64,000 bases of DNA from Channallabes apus (taxonomy: Eukaryota > Chordata > Actinopteri > Siluriformes > Clariidae). The position numbers were made by a program, and so were the translations under genes. How positions within the stretch are numbered: the first letter of the stretch is position 1; the number at the start of each line of letters is the position of its first letter. Shown piece by piece: positions 1 through 12,863 of the stretch. The notes below the pieces were generated by a model. The model saw only the letters and a list, made by a program, of their open reading frames with translations, was not told the origin of the DNA and did not search any database. Location: contig CM060118.1 of assembly GCA_030522415.1 (NCBI GenBank), forward strand, positions 31,788,151-31,852,150, written 5' to 3'.

Positions 1-1283
1 CCCTTTCAAGTCTTACTTTTCTTGAGATAAGTTAACCTACAACAATTTAAATGGGCCATGCCAAAAACATATAGTACTGTACCTCCAAAAAACAAACAGC
101 AAGGGAAAGACAAGCCTTAATACAAACCTTATAAGACAGCTAATGATGAAACACCCGAGTGGCACGTAAATACCTGTAAGTGGACAGTGGTGCATCAATA
201 GTGTGATGTGTTTCTATACTAAATTCTCTACAATAATCCAAGCACTTCTTGTTCTAGCTAGATAGAATGCTTTTGTTAAGTATCCTTGTGCCACTGGGGA
301 AACATATCAGCTCCGAAAGCGGTGAAAGATGAAGGCATGTCAGAGCTTCAGCAGTTACGGTTTTGCTTGAACAAATGTGTTCTCACCATGAGCTGTTAAT
401 TTCCAGGTTCAATCTTGGCAGAGCGACCAGTTGTGACATAAGGGCTACTGCCAAATTTGAAATAAATCTCTTGACCCTGGCAGGACCACTTTTACTGAGC
501 AGCACAATGACAGAAATAATTCTATAGTTACGAGAACGTCAAATGTTTCTTTCTTCTCCTCTGTCTTTGCATGTCTTATAAACAGCATTCAGCTAAAAAA
601 AATAAAATAAAAAAGCTGAAAACATGTGTTTACCAAAATTAAAGAAGAGTAAATTAATATTTAGTAGCACATGATGTACTTCTTCCATCAAACTCCTTCA
701 AAAGTATTGGAATGGAACTCCACTTGCCTTTTGCATCAAAAAACTAATAACTAATATAAGATGAACAATGAAAATGTTCGCTTTCATGAACCAGTGTGTT
801 TCTTTGAACTTTGAACATGACACCATTTTTCTAAAATATTAGAACATGCGACTGACAGGTGTTTACTGCTGCCCAGGTGTGTCACGTTAGATTAAGAGTT
901 TAAACAAGTAATAATTCAGAATGTCTATTTTTGGTTTTTGCTTGTAAAACTGCATTTGTTGTTAAAAAGGATAAACCACCATTAACACCAGGGAGCCGTT
1001 CAAAGCCATTCTAGAAACACTAGCGAACACAACTAAAACCAACACATGGAAATAACCAGTGCTGGTGTCTGCTCTTACTTTGAAATTCCTGCCACTGGTG
1101 TACTAACAACTAGACATCCGACGGGCCAGCCAAGAAAAACAGCTGCAGTTAATGGCAGAACTGAAGCTTACCTCTATATACAGTAGCTTCAATAACAAGT
1201 GGTTATCTTAGGACCAGAGAGCTGTTTACTCATCACATTGTGTGTGTGGAAATGAGCTTTAGTTTTAGTTACTATTACTCATA
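1..1283. other. Unassigned non-coding sequence
   Basis: No open reading frame, RNA gene or repeat end is recognisable on either strand. Base composition is AT-rich and ordinary for fish intergenic or intronic DNA. There is an A-rich tract near 596-615. Confidence 0.5.
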
Positions 1284-1628
1284 CAGTGCCGTGAAAAAAA
1301 AAGTTCCCCATTATTTTTTTCTTGCATATTTTTTACACTTAAAACAATTCTGCAAGAAAGAGTGGGTCAAAATTCGTCCACAGCCATTTGAAAGACTAAT
1401 CACAAACGCTCGACTGCAGTTATTAGGTTTCGGGGGCAATTACTTTTTCACATAGAGACAGGCAGGGTTAGAGAGCTTTTTTCACTTAATAAATAAAATC
1501 ATCATTTAATTACAAGATAACTCGTGTTATCTTTGTGTAATATTAAAATTTGTTTGATGATCTCAATCATTTAAAAGTGTGACAAATATACAAAACATAC
1601 ATTCAGGAAGCAGCCATTTTCACTGCAC
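1284..1628 (+). mobile_element. Internally deleted Tc1 transposon (MITE-like)
   Basis: The left end CAGTGCCGTGAAAAA follows a TA dinucleotide at 1282-1283 and matches the terminal inverted repeat (TIR) type of the Tc1 element at 3675. The right part (about 1540-1628) carries the mirrored sequence with the TTTGATGATCT and GTGTGACAAA blocks of the same TIR. Between them only the last codons of a transposase survive (about 1350-1455, residues FCKKEW...). They are followed by an inner direct-repeat motif, GGCAATTACTTTTTCAC. The transposase core is deleted, so the copy could move only if a relative supplied the enzyme. The exact right end is eroded and uncertain by a few bases. Confidence 0.7.
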
Positions 1629-2999
1629 ATTATTATTTATGCCGTTGATTTTTGCAGTGCGACTTTATTGAGCATTTAAGTGACCTCTGTTCAAGTTCGT
1701 TCATGATTTTTTTGCAAAGTTGTCATTATCCTTTCTTACTTAATAATGCATCTGCTAGTTCTTAATCAGATCCCCTCAGCTGTTCATTTTTTGATGCGCG
1801 GCGGTCATTTGACCTTTATATTGTATTATATCTGATTATATTATTTTATATTATATTAGGCTTACATGAACAGAGCTTCACCTGAGACATGTGATTAATT
1901 GTTTTCCTGTTTTACAGGGTTGGCTGCTATTTCTATTACATAAAGTTTGAGTTTTAGGCACTCTAAATTCTATTTAAGTCTGTCTTTTGATTTATGTTGT
2001 CACTAAGGGACAGCTTCTTTCATTTTTGCATACACGGTATATCTAGGTATCCTCTAAAGAATAAAATATAAGCCGGCATAAAATTCCCAACACACTATCC
2101 AGCAGCTTCAACAAATTTGCTTCCGGGCAACTGCACTACACAGCAAAACTGAATTAAACTCCTATTCCAATTTCGCTGAGCGTTTAGGGGCCAATGGTAA
2201 GATCATTTGCTCTGTCATGCACTTAATACACTAGGAAGCTGACTTAATGTAAAATTGCGTTTATGTGACAAGATTCCTGGGAGAGATGTCATTGGCACTG
2301 CAGACAATGCAGCCTGAGGGCGAAGATATTCTGCTCAATTCATTCCTATTTTCTCAGACAGGCACAAGTCAGCTCTCTCAGTCCAAATCCCTGTCTTGCA
2401 GCGATCAGCGAACACCTGACATCTCAGACACACAACAAAGAAATAATCGATATCTCTTTCTTTAAAAAGCTCCTTAGGGTGGGACAGGTACTCCCTACAA
2501 GTATTCATTCCAGCTACGGTCATCCGTTACATTTTAAAGTGGCACAGAAAAGAATAACTTTTGGGGTGGCGTCTATCTTTATTCATCATTAGGTTAGCAC
2601 TTTCATCTTAGTCCAGTATATATGCGCATGATCATGCGAGCATATCAACAAGTGATGGGGGGGGGGGGATGATTCAGTGATGTATTGTGATTGTTTCGTG
2701 CAGCACTTTATTTTTTATTTATAAATGTTTGCATTTAATTTGATATAAGATATATCTATCTCCTTAAAACCCGAATGTCAACATTTTCTCCCAACTCCAT
2801 TGTCTCCATTGTGTATTATCCTCATATGAGGTCTGTTAGATATAATTCTTTTGTCAAACTTCTTCCTGGATGAAGACATTGATTAAATTTACAGTATTGT
2901 TATCAGCTATGAATAAAGAGAAACAATCAATAGTAGAATTTGCAATGTACATTACAGTAGTGTCCAAATCTATCTAGATAAATAAAAGAAAGCTTTTGT
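1629..2999. other. Unassigned non-coding sequence
   Basis: AT-rich, with no recognisable gene. The only local oddity is a run of G residues near 2657-2668. Short ORFs on both strands around 2265-2523 resemble no family I know. Confidence 0.45.
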
Positions 3000-3110
3000 C
3001 AGCACATTGGTCAGATGTTCCGCTCCAATGTTCTGCTCTTTCAATGATATCTTAACATTTCATACATTGGAGAACCAAAAACCAGCCTTTTCACAGCATC
3101 ACGTAAAACT
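3000..3110. repeat. Dispersed repeat, related to 47150-47345
   Basis: The block at about 3030-3085 (CTCTTTCAATGATATC ... TTTCATACATTGGAG) matches the reverse complement of about 47285-47335. The adjacent motif CACAGCATCACG.AAAACTG (near 3096) matches about 47197 in direct orientation. Shared order with one segment flipped suggests an old interspersed repeat with an internal inversion. The family is not identified. Confidence 0.45.
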
Positions 3111-3674
3111 GTCTAAACAAAATTTTATGTAACTTTGCCAGCCTGAACCTTAAATCTGTGCCCTAAATTAAACCAAAATGTTAAGTAAAAGGGATGATAT
3201 TAGCAATCTTCTAGCCATCACTGTTTGGCCTGCTCACATCCTTTTTTTTATTTTTTTATGTTGTTTAAAATAACAAGCATATGAGATGCGTTTTCTTGCT
3301 ACAATGTATCTGTGACTGGTTTTAAATGTGGGCTTTGAAAGGTAATTCTTCTCTTTTAAAAGAGGCCTACTGTACTTTCACACATGCTGCGACGACTGTA
3401 GAATACATGGAACACAGAGTGATACATATAGATATAAATCCCAGTGCTATAACCGTCCGCATAATCATTGTTAATTTTAGGGCAGATCAGGGTGTGTGTA
3501 TACTAGGGCTGCACGATATATCGAAAAAATATCGTTATCATGATAATGGCATGCGCGATAACCATATCGCAAAGAGTTGCAATAAATACTTTACGTGCCA
3601 CGCATTTGTGTGTCCGAATTTGACCAATCAGATGGGCTCTTACTACTGTATGTTTATACCCGCTTATATATATA

Positions 3675-5236
<1,562 letters not shown>

Positions 5237-6183
5237 TTATATAATTCATATCTTTATACTTCATTTTGTCGCGAACTAACCCAGGATGATCAGAAGACTT
5301 AGCGATTAGCCGTTAGCGCTTTGTAGCGTGGACGATAAACCCAAACGCGGAAGCAAGTGAGTAGGCAGGATAACCATGCCGAATTAGTTTAAGGACTCTC
5401 ACAGAAGGGGAGCAAGGGAAAAACACACATTTAACCCGCGTCCTATAAACACACACTCAGAAAGTAAACAATCTGCACCGACATGCGTGAACTCAGTGAC
5501 TAAGCTGTATGCAATGATTTGTTTACTCCTCTTATACTAACGGGTTCGCGCCCGCATTATTTCCGGGTCCTAGTGCCGGTCGCGGAGCGAGTGTGTGTGT
5601 GTGTGACAAATAGTCTTTTTTATTTAATTTTTGTTTAATAATATTTATTTTTATTTAAAAAAACAAAACAAAACAAAAAAACAGGCAAGCCAAAGAGAAT
5701 ATTTAGTTTAAAAGATGCTCTTGTTTTAAGACACTATTGATGAGTGTATGGTTACACGTAAATATAAAGTAATGTTTGAAAGTAATTCATATTGTGTTGG
5801 CAGGTTTATAGTAACAGCAAACCAGAAGTCAGAATATCTGCTGAGGGGTTTAAGTCATTCATAGTGTTTTGAAGTCTAAATATTTGCAACTTCCTTGACA
5901 TATAGTTTCTTTTTAGCCTGAATTAGATTTAATTACATCAGACGAATATCTATTACCTGTTTATTTTAGACTGATCATTACATATAAATAAATTATTTTA
6001 AAAAATAGGCAATAATAATAATAATAAATGCATTTCTCTAGGGAAATGTTATATCGCAAGAAATATCGTTACCGCAGTATTCAACAACAATATCGCATAT
6101 TTTCCTAATATCGTGCAGCCCTAGTGTATACAGTATGTATATGTGTTTATATTTATATATAAATTGTCTCATCTAATTTTATC

Positions 6184-6277
6184 GTCTGTACCGCTTTGGG
6201 GGAGACTGGGGTCTATCCCAGGAGACTTAGGGCACGAACCGGGGTACACCCTGGACAGGGTGCCCATCCATCGCAGG

Positions 6278-6314
<37 letters not shown>

Positions 6315-6444
6315 ACACACACTCATTCACACACTATGGGCAATTTGGGTAGCCAGTTAGCCTCATCAGCATGTCTTTGGACTGTAGGAGGAAACCGAGA
6401 GCCCAGGGGGAGAACCCACCCAGCATGGGGAGCCCCAGTCTCTG
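6184..6444 (-). mobile_element. tRNA-derived SINE, old degraded copy
   Basis: This is the reverse complement of the main SINE family of the window: TACCGCTTT ... CTATCCCAGGAGACT ... GTACACCCTGGACAGGGTGCC ... internal CA repeat ... GTCTTTGGACTGTAGGAGGAAACCG. The tRNA-like head is missing or unrecognisable and the body is diverged, so it is an old copy. No target duplication is visible. Confidence 0.8.
6283..6312. repeat. (CA)n microsatellite inside a SINE
   Basis: A run of CA dinucleotides sits at the position where every copy of this SINE carries an alternating purine-pyrimidine tract. Confidence 0.9.
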
Positions 6445-6509
6445 TTTAAAAAAAAAAAAAAAAAAGAATTCAGGAGTTTATGTGACATAACAGCACGTGC
6501 AGCAGTATG

Positions 6510-6517
6510 TGACGTCA
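6510..6517. promoter_or_regulatory. CRE-like palindrome TGACGTCA
   Basis: A perfect 8-bp cAMP-response-element/ATF palindrome lies about 190 bases from the candidate first exon. On its own the motif is weak evidence. The same octamer occurs inside two hAT elements elsewhere in the window. Confidence 0.35.
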
Positions 6518-6700
6518 CAGCACAACTCCAGCACCCTCCCTAGAGTAACCCGAGCTCTCTTCTCGTTAAGAGTCTCAGCACAGCGCTGTAAGCACGCAGA
6601 CACAGGGTCAGTGTAATGCCACAGAATAATAACTCAACAGGAGGAAAAGGAAGGACCAGTAGAGAAACAATAAGTCTAATAATTCCGAGTCAGGTCTTAC

Positions 6701-6830
6701 CGATCATCCCGGAGACACGAGAAAGCTAAGCTCAGCTCCAGGTGACGTTTGTGTTTGTTGACATGCTGAAACGTCCACGACACACTGCGCATGCGCGAAG
6801 CCGAAGTGGATTATGGGAAAGCTAGTCCTA
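6701..6830 (-). promoter_or_regulatory. Candidate NRF1-type promoter and first exon
   Basis: A CpG-rich patch contains the palindromic NRF1-type site TGCGCATGCGC (6786-6796). It is followed by GGATTATGGGAAA (6808-6820), whose complement resembles the ACTA...TTCCCA promoter motif bound by ZNF143-type factors. On the minus strand, about 85 bases downstream, is ATGATCG followed by a consensus splice donor GTAAGAC (intron starting at 6700). An earlier ATG at complement 6762-6764 opens only a 10-codon frame. This arrangement is typical of a vertebrate housekeeping promoter with a short first coding exon and a gene body running toward position 1. No later exon is recognised there, and it could instead be a transposon-borne promoter. 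Confidence 0.35.
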
Positions 6831-7028
6831 CGCGTACTTGTGAGCGGTGAATTAGATGACGCTTATTAATACACAAACTATGTTTAATATTTGATGTGTT
6901 CTATTTGGTATAAGTAGTTTAATGAAGTAAATAGATATTAGCAGTGGCTTTGAGACACTACATTTCCTCACATTTCCTCCCCAGTGCTGTTTAGCATACA
7001 GGAAGTGTGATAGACTCATTTTCGATCC

Positions 7029-7098
7029 GGTGTTATGCGCTGAAATGCCCCCCTGCCATGGATTGCCCCCCCCCCCAACATAATCGCTATATATAGAA

Positions 7099-7138
<40 letters not shown>

Positions 7139-7918
7139 GATAAAGCGGTAAAGAAGATGAATGAACGAATATATATATTTTTTTCAGGGTTTTGACATGA
7201 ATATGAAAATAAATATTTATATATAATAAAAATAAATGTAGTTTATTATGAAAAATTAGAGTAATTTATTAATATTAATTTTATGAAGTAATTTATTATA
7301 AAATTAACAATATAAAAGTATACATGTATATGAAAAACATATTAAGATTTCTATTTTTCATATACAACATATGTTTTTCATATTAATAATATTTTATATA
7401 TATATATATATTGTATATGAAAAAAAATTATATTCATATTCATATACAACATATATAAATATATATATATACTTGCTATATATATATAATAATGTTGTAT
7501 ATGAAAAAATAGAAATATTCATATTCATATACAACATATAAAATTGTATATGAAAAATTTAAATATTAATATTTTTTCATATACATGTATACTTTTATAT
7601 TGTTTATTTTATAATAAAATTACTTTCGTCTAATTTTTCATAATAAACAATATTTATTTTTATTATATATAAATATTTATCTTCATATTCATGTCAAAAC
7701 TTGAAAAATAAATGTGCCACAAAATAAAACTTATACAAGAATTTGTATTAATGGTCTTGACGGCTGTCACATGCCTAGGCTTCATTATAATAGTAATATC
7801 ATATTTGATAATAATAATAAACCTATGAATTTATGTTCTAATTTAATATTTGATAGTGATTATGTAGGGGGGGGCAATCCATGGCAGGGGGGCATTTTAG
7901 CGCATAACACCGGTACCA
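7029..7918. mobile_element. Foldback (hairpin) element, about 890 bp
   Basis: The outer arms are mirror images. CCGGTGTTATGCGCTGAAATG with CCCCCCTGCCATGGATTG at 7029-7085 matches the reverse complement of about 7853-7918. A second paired segment (about 7188-7440 against about 7470-7705) shares TTTTGACATGAATATGAA, ATAAATATTTATATATAAT and TTTATTATGAAAAATTAGA. The AT-rich centre is full of TTGTATATGAAAAA words in both orientations. No transposase frame is present. The left arm is interrupted by a SINE tail at 7136-7170. Foldback elements are usually non-autonomous DNA transposons; the superfamily here is not identified and no clear target duplication was found. Confidence 0.75.
7136..7170 (+). 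mobile_element. SINE 3' tail fragment
   Basis: AGGATAAAGCGGTAAAGAAG followed by ATGAATGAACGAAT is the last part of the main SINE family. It follows a TA microsatellite within the left arm of the foldback element. Confidence 0.7.
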
Positions 7919-8096
7919 AATGATACTAAGACTAGTATCGCAATACCAATATCGACACCGATACTTTAAAATCTATTATTTAAGAACATTTTTATTTCTG
8001 TAGTGAAAATCTGCAAATGCATTCATAAATTTTTTTCTTGGCTGACTAGTATGCAAAACTATTAAAGAACAAATTTCTCTATTTTGTGTTGATTGT

Positions 8097-8132
8097 TCTT
8101 CTTCTTCTTCTTCTTATTATTATTATTATTAT
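8097..8132. repeat. (CTT)n/(ATT)n microsatellite
   Basis: A short trinucleotide run changes from TTC to TTA units. Confidence 0.85.
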
Positions 8133-8204
8133 AAACATATACGCAAACAGGTTTAAGAATATGCAAGTAGTAGGAGAATGGTTGACATGAAACAATATGT
8201 TGAT

Positions 8205-8860
8205 TCAAGATTCAAGAGACATTATTGTCTTTTGTTGTATTCATACACATACAGTACCGTCAGTCTGAGTAGGCTAAATAGGAATTTTTAGTCAGTGATA
8301 AGAAAAGATAGATAAAGTAGAATGACCATATAATTACCAACAGGAATAAACAGAAGAGGGATTTAAGCTAATAGACTATAAAATAATAACAATTGTCTAG
8401 ATCACTGTGATATGTTTAAAACATGGTCCCCAGATATTAAATAATTGAGCTTCAGTTTTACAAGTTGGACATGAGCTTTAATTGCACATTGCACTTTGTG
8501 AAGATAGTGAACTCAATACGGGATACATGTACTGTACACTGGTTGTAGCAGCAGGTCTCTCTATATGACAGAGATAAAAACCTACAAGGGTGAAATAGAC
8601 ATGATGTTTTGTTCCCTTGTTTCTTTTGCCATCAGTCTGGAAAGAAGCTCTTAAAGACACATGCTTTGTGTGTGGTTATACTGTCTGGTCTGGGGTGTGT
8701 GAGGTTGTGTGTGAGCTGGATGGTGTGTGTCCTTGATGATACTTTGTGGTTTTTTCCTGCAACATTGTGTGTATAAAGTGTCTGTTGATGGGGAGGACAG
8801 ATCCAGTGATCGTTTCTGTTGATAAGCATTTATATAATGATAAAATAAACTATGCAGTTT
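8205..8860 (-). mobile_element. LINE 3'-end remnant (tentative)
   Basis: The GATTCAAGATTCAAGAGAC repeat at 8207-8222, followed by ATTATTGTC, looks like the reverse complement of a LINE 3' tail with a short tandem unit. The sequence beyond it to about 8860 contains no frame I recognise. It may belong to the same kind of element as the reverse-transcriptase relic at 9832-9936, since both lie on the minus strand. Confidence 0.4.
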
Positions 8861-9831
8861 GTTGGTAAATAATTGACATTACAAATTTTTTTTTTTAATT
8901 ATTCTCCATGCTCCCAGAACCACTCTTTCACAATCCTGTAATATGTCTGTGTATGTAATATGTATGTAATATGTAATATAATTCTAAACTAATATCAATC
9001 AAGATATTTATCAAATCGGGATACTTAAAAAATCGCAATACAGAGTCAATCGGCACCTAATAATAATGTGACGGGTGGCCCATGGCGATTCCCATCGCTA
9101 GTGGTAATAGGTATTTAGCTTGTGCAAAAAGAAAGGAGCATATGTCTGCTGATTTGCTGTCTAAATTTAAGCTCAGTGCTTGAACCTTATCACAAGCAGG
9201 AGTGAGAATCTTTGCAGATCTCAGGTTAAAGTGACACATTGTCATTTTTAATGAAGGAAAAATAGTGAATCTTTTTTTTCCACCTAAAATCCACACCTTA
9301 TCTTTTTCTCGATCTGAAACCTACACATGCAGATCCCTTTACACAGTTACATTGCTTATAAGGTGGTGATCAATCTAAATTGATAACATGAGTTCATGTC
9401 AAAGACACAAAGTAAGGCCTAAGGTCCTGCCCAGCAGTAATGCCAGTAGGTGCATTTTTCATGGACACTGATACAGTATTCCACAAATAATCAAAATAAA
9501 CTCCCAATCAGAATAAAAATATATCATGTAAATGGAATTGTGTTAAAGACTGAGCTGAGGTACATCAACAGAATCCTTGCATAAACCGCAGGAATATTAT
9601 CGGTTGATGAAATGGAGCCCCATGCTGATGGCATTATATGCATGCTTGTTGGATCTGTTGGTGAACAGCAAAGAGACCATCTATTGCTTTTTTTAATATT
9701 TCAGGATGAGACGCTCAAACTAATCCATTAGAATAGATGCTAGAACAGATGTTGCTGAAGTCTGTAATCTTCACTTTTTTGGGGGATTCAGGATGATTGT
9801 GATGGCCTTCAGCAGGTTAAAATAAATCTAA

Positions 9832-9936
9832 ATCCAGGGATTCATTAATAAGGTATGTGAAATTGGCCTGTTTATCAGCACAGTGCTTGATTGTCGAGGG
9901 AGAGATATGGTCTGAGGCAGCAGCTTTCCTGATGTT
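9832..9936 (-). pseudogene. LINE reverse-transcriptase relic
   Basis: Within a minus-strand frame of 92 codons (9817-10095), residues 54-88 read RKAAASDHISPSTIKHCAD followed by a hydrophobic stretch and NESL. This fits the conserved start of the reverse-transcriptase domain of L2/CR1/Rex-type LINEs, where a KAAGPD.I.P..LK.CA pattern is followed by an IFN.SL motif. The second half of the palm domain with the YADD-type box is absent. The invariant GPD is changed to ASD. It is a short dead fragment. Confidence 0.55.
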
Positions 9937-10365
9937 CAGTAAAAAATAAAAAAGGTGTGTTTTGATAGTGAAGAAAGACTCAGGAGGTTGGGATTTCAGA
10001 AAGAGCTCCACACTGGTGTTTATTCTCACCATGCTGTTCAGTGAGCTCTCAAAAACAGAAAGGGGGCCGTCTCTAGTTGGTGGATTTGACCCCATTCAAG
10101 TACAGTGAAACCTCGGATTATGAGTAACGTGTAAGATTTTGAATACATTTTGACTTGAAAAACGAGCAAGTCTTGGAGTATCATGTATCACGCTTCTTGT
10201 TTTTGATGCCGAGCGTCACATGATCACAACTGAGCCAATGGTTTTTCTCTCTCTTGCGCTGCGGAATTGTGGGTAATCATCTCCCATGCTGGATCTTAGT
10301 GCGCGTCTCTTACTGATATAATCAACATCCGTGCACGCGTGTACTGTTTACTATAACACTGTGAC

Positions 10366-10386
10366 CGTGTGTGTGTGTGTGTGTGT
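10366..10386. repeat. (GT)n microsatellite
   Basis: Short GT dinucleotide run. Confidence 0.9.
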
Positions 10387-10542
10387 AAAACATTTGATTT
10401 TGTGTCTGTATGCGTGTGTGTGTATAGCGCGTGCGCGTGTAAAAGCAAAAGCAAGTCTCATTAGAGAGGTTAAAGATCCATTTTCTCTCTCTGTATCAGC
10501 CTGCTCTTTGTGTCTGTGTGCGCGGGTGTCATTGGACACAGT

Positions 10543-10544
10543 GC

Positions 10545-10571
<27 letters not shown>
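10543..10571. repeat. (CA)n microsatellite
   Basis: CA dinucleotide run of about 14 units. Confidence 0.9.
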
Positions 10572-10575
<4 letters not shown>

Positions 10576-10753
10576 TCTTTCTCTCTGTTCTACACAGAAA
10601 CACTGCTCTGTTGCGATTCTTTTCAAAGGTAAAGTGCAGGTTAATTTGTTTTATTTCCACTTTACAGCAGTGATTCCGTTAGTGTGTCACTCAATCCAGT
10701 GTCATTAGAGATATTTCTTGTTTATTTTTCTGATAAAACACACAAAGATTCTG

Positions 10754-10820
<67 letters not shown>
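10754..10820. repeat. (GT)n microsatellite
   Basis: Uninterrupted GT array of about 33 units, one of the longest in the window. Confidence 0.95.
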
Positions 10821-10823
<3 letters not shown>

Positions 10824-11274
10824 AGAGTGGAGGAAGGGTAACTGTGTAAGACGAGAAGGGGGAGAGGGGGAGGGGCGCCTTACTTTTTCTTCAGCCATAC
10901 ACACACCACACAGCGCCTGTGCGCACAAACAGAAACATTTATCCGTCTGGATTTATTTGTACTTTTTTTTTAAGGTAAAGTGCAGGTTAATTTGTTTTAT
11001 TTTTACTTTATATTTTGTGTTAATTATTTTTATGTATTAATTTTTGGGGGCTGTGGAACGAATAATTAGAGTTTACATTATTACTTATGGGAAAATTTTA
11101 TTTGGTTTACGAGTGTTTTGGAATACGAGCCCACTTCTGACCCAAGTGCATGCTCTGTCAGTGTGCTCTAAGATTTTTTTGCATCGTGTGCATTTTTCCA
11201 GGACTGTTGTATCTGCTGTATGTAATGTTATTTCAGAAGGATATGATTCATTTTTGTTTAAAGTTAAATAAAAC

Positions 11275-11840
11275 AACGCAAATTTGTGTTTTTTGTATTT
11301 GATCTTTTATATTTATTTTGTCATAATCTGTACTAGCTTAACAAGATGCAGATTAAAATTGAGAGCAACTGTTAAACAGCAGAATTATCACTATAGTCAT
11401 GAAAAACATTATTTCAATTAAGGTTTAGAAGAAAAATATGATTTATGCTACACAATAAGTTTTGATTTAACACTTCGTATAGTTAATTTGTGACTAATTG
11501 GACATAATTTAATACTCTGGAAGTTAATTAAACACAAGGGATTTTGCTGTGTACAAAATGTTGATTATGTTGATTCATTACTAAAGTCCCACAAAAACAG
11601 AAGGCGTTTATATTGTGAGCGAAGAGAAAGTAGGCATGCTTGCCTCAGGGCTCCGCACTTTGTAGAACCTGAAGGATTGCAACATTTTTTAAGTTTATAA
11701 CAGTCAAATTCCATCGATACCAAATTCACAATGATGTTACATCCACCAGCTTGGCCAGTTCACTCTGTGTGGTCAATACAAGCTAGATTTTCAGCAGCAA
11801 TAACGAAATTTAACTTTCACAGCATACTAGTTACAAATTT
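11275..11840. other. Unassigned non-coding sequence
   Basis: AT-rich with no gene or repeat boundary recognised. Confidence 0.45.
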
Positions 11841-11879
11841 CAATTTCAATCTTGCAGTTGATAGAGATTTGTGGGATGC

Positions 11880-12757
11880 ACATCCAGGGCTCGAAGCTCC
11901 CGTTCCACCACTTCCCATAGATGCTCTATTGGGTTGAGATCTGGTGACTGTGGGGCCATTTTATTACAGTGAACTCATTGTCATGTTCAAGAAACCGATT
12001 TGAAATGATTCGAGCTTTGTGACATGGTGCATTATCCTGCTGGAAGTAGCCATCAGAGGATGGGTATATGGTGGTCATAAAGGGATGGACATGGTCAGAA
12101 ACAATGCTCAGGTAGGCCGTGACATTTAAATGATGCCCAATTGGCACTAAGGGGTCTAAAGTGTGCCAAGAAAGCATTCCCCACACCATTACACCACCAC
12201 AACCAGCTTGCACAGTGGTAACAAGGCATGATGGATCCATGTTCTCATTCTGTTTACGCCAAATTCTGACTCTACCATTTGAAATCGAGACTCATCAGAC
12301 CAGGCAACATTTTTCCAGTCTTCAACTCTCCAATTTTGGTGAGCTTGTGCAAATTGTAGCCTCTTTATCCTATTTGTAGTGGAGATGAGTGGTACCCGGT
12401 GGGGTCTTCTGCTGTTGAAGCCCATCCGCCTCAAGGTTGTGCGTGTTGTGGCTTCACAAATGCTTTGCTGCATACCTCGGTTGTAACGAGTGGTTATTTC
12501 AGTCAAAGTGCTCTTTTATCAGCTTGAATCAGTCGGCCCATTCTCCTGTGACCTCCAGCATCAACAAGGCATTTTTGCCCACAGGACTGCCGCATACTGG
12601 ATGTTTTTCCCTTTTCACACCATTTTTTGTAAACTCTAGAAATGGTTTTGCGTGAAAATCCCAGTAACTGAGCAGATTGTGAAATACTCAGACCGGTCCG
12701 TCTGGCACCAACAACCATGCCACGGTCAAAATTGCTTAAATCACCTTTCTTTTCCAT
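11880..12757 (-). pseudogene. Tc1 transposase pseudogene
   Basis: Three overlapping frames together cover most of a Tc1 transposase. The first (12757-12503) is the helix-turn-helix region, starting MEKKGDLSNFDRGMVVGARR with LGFSRKTISRVYKKW. The second (12506-12189) holds RRMGFNSRRPHRVPL and the first catalytic aspartate in WSDESRF. The third (12240-11926) holds GGVMVWGMLSWHTL and the second aspartate in YFQQDNAPCHKA. The catalytic glutamate region (DLNPIEHLW) is legible at about 11926-11952 but lies in another frame. At least three frameshifts separate the parts, so no functional enzyme can be made. An intact family member would be about 340 residues. Confidence 0.85.
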
Positions 12758-12863
12758 TCTGACATTCAGTTTGGAGTTCAGGAGATTGTGTGGAACAGGA
12801 CCACACCCCTAAATGCATTGAAGCAACTGCCATGTGATTGGTTGATTAGATAATTGCATTAAT

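Larger units (their letters stand above)
7920..9057. repeat. Possible degraded DNA element with ATCG-rich ends
   Basis: The left part (7920-7970) holds GGTACC, GTATCGCAATACC and ATATCGACACCGATAC. The right part (about 9005-9057) holds CGGGATACTT, ATCGCAATAC and ATCGGCACC. The ends look like imperfect, heavily mutated inverted repeats of one element enclosing a LINE tail. No coding sequence or target duplication is visible, so this is tentative. Confidence 0.3.
10101..11140. mobile_element. Mariner/Tc1-like MITE with CA/GT tracts (tentative)
   Basis: The left end TACAGTGAAACCTCGGATTA resembles the terminal repeat of TA-targeting MITEs. The right part carries GGTTTACGAGTGTTTTGGAA and ACGAGC, the subterminal counterpart, but its final bases are eroded. 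The inside has no transposase. It holds GT, CA and GT microsatellites, a CCAAT box (10233-10237) and a 40-bp block duplicated at about 10626 and 10972. The element type is inferred from the ends only. Confidence 0.45.

Noticed and set aside
2657..2668. G-run as a regulatory or quadruplex element
   Set aside because: A single run cannot form an intramolecular quadruplex by itself and no partner runs are nearby.
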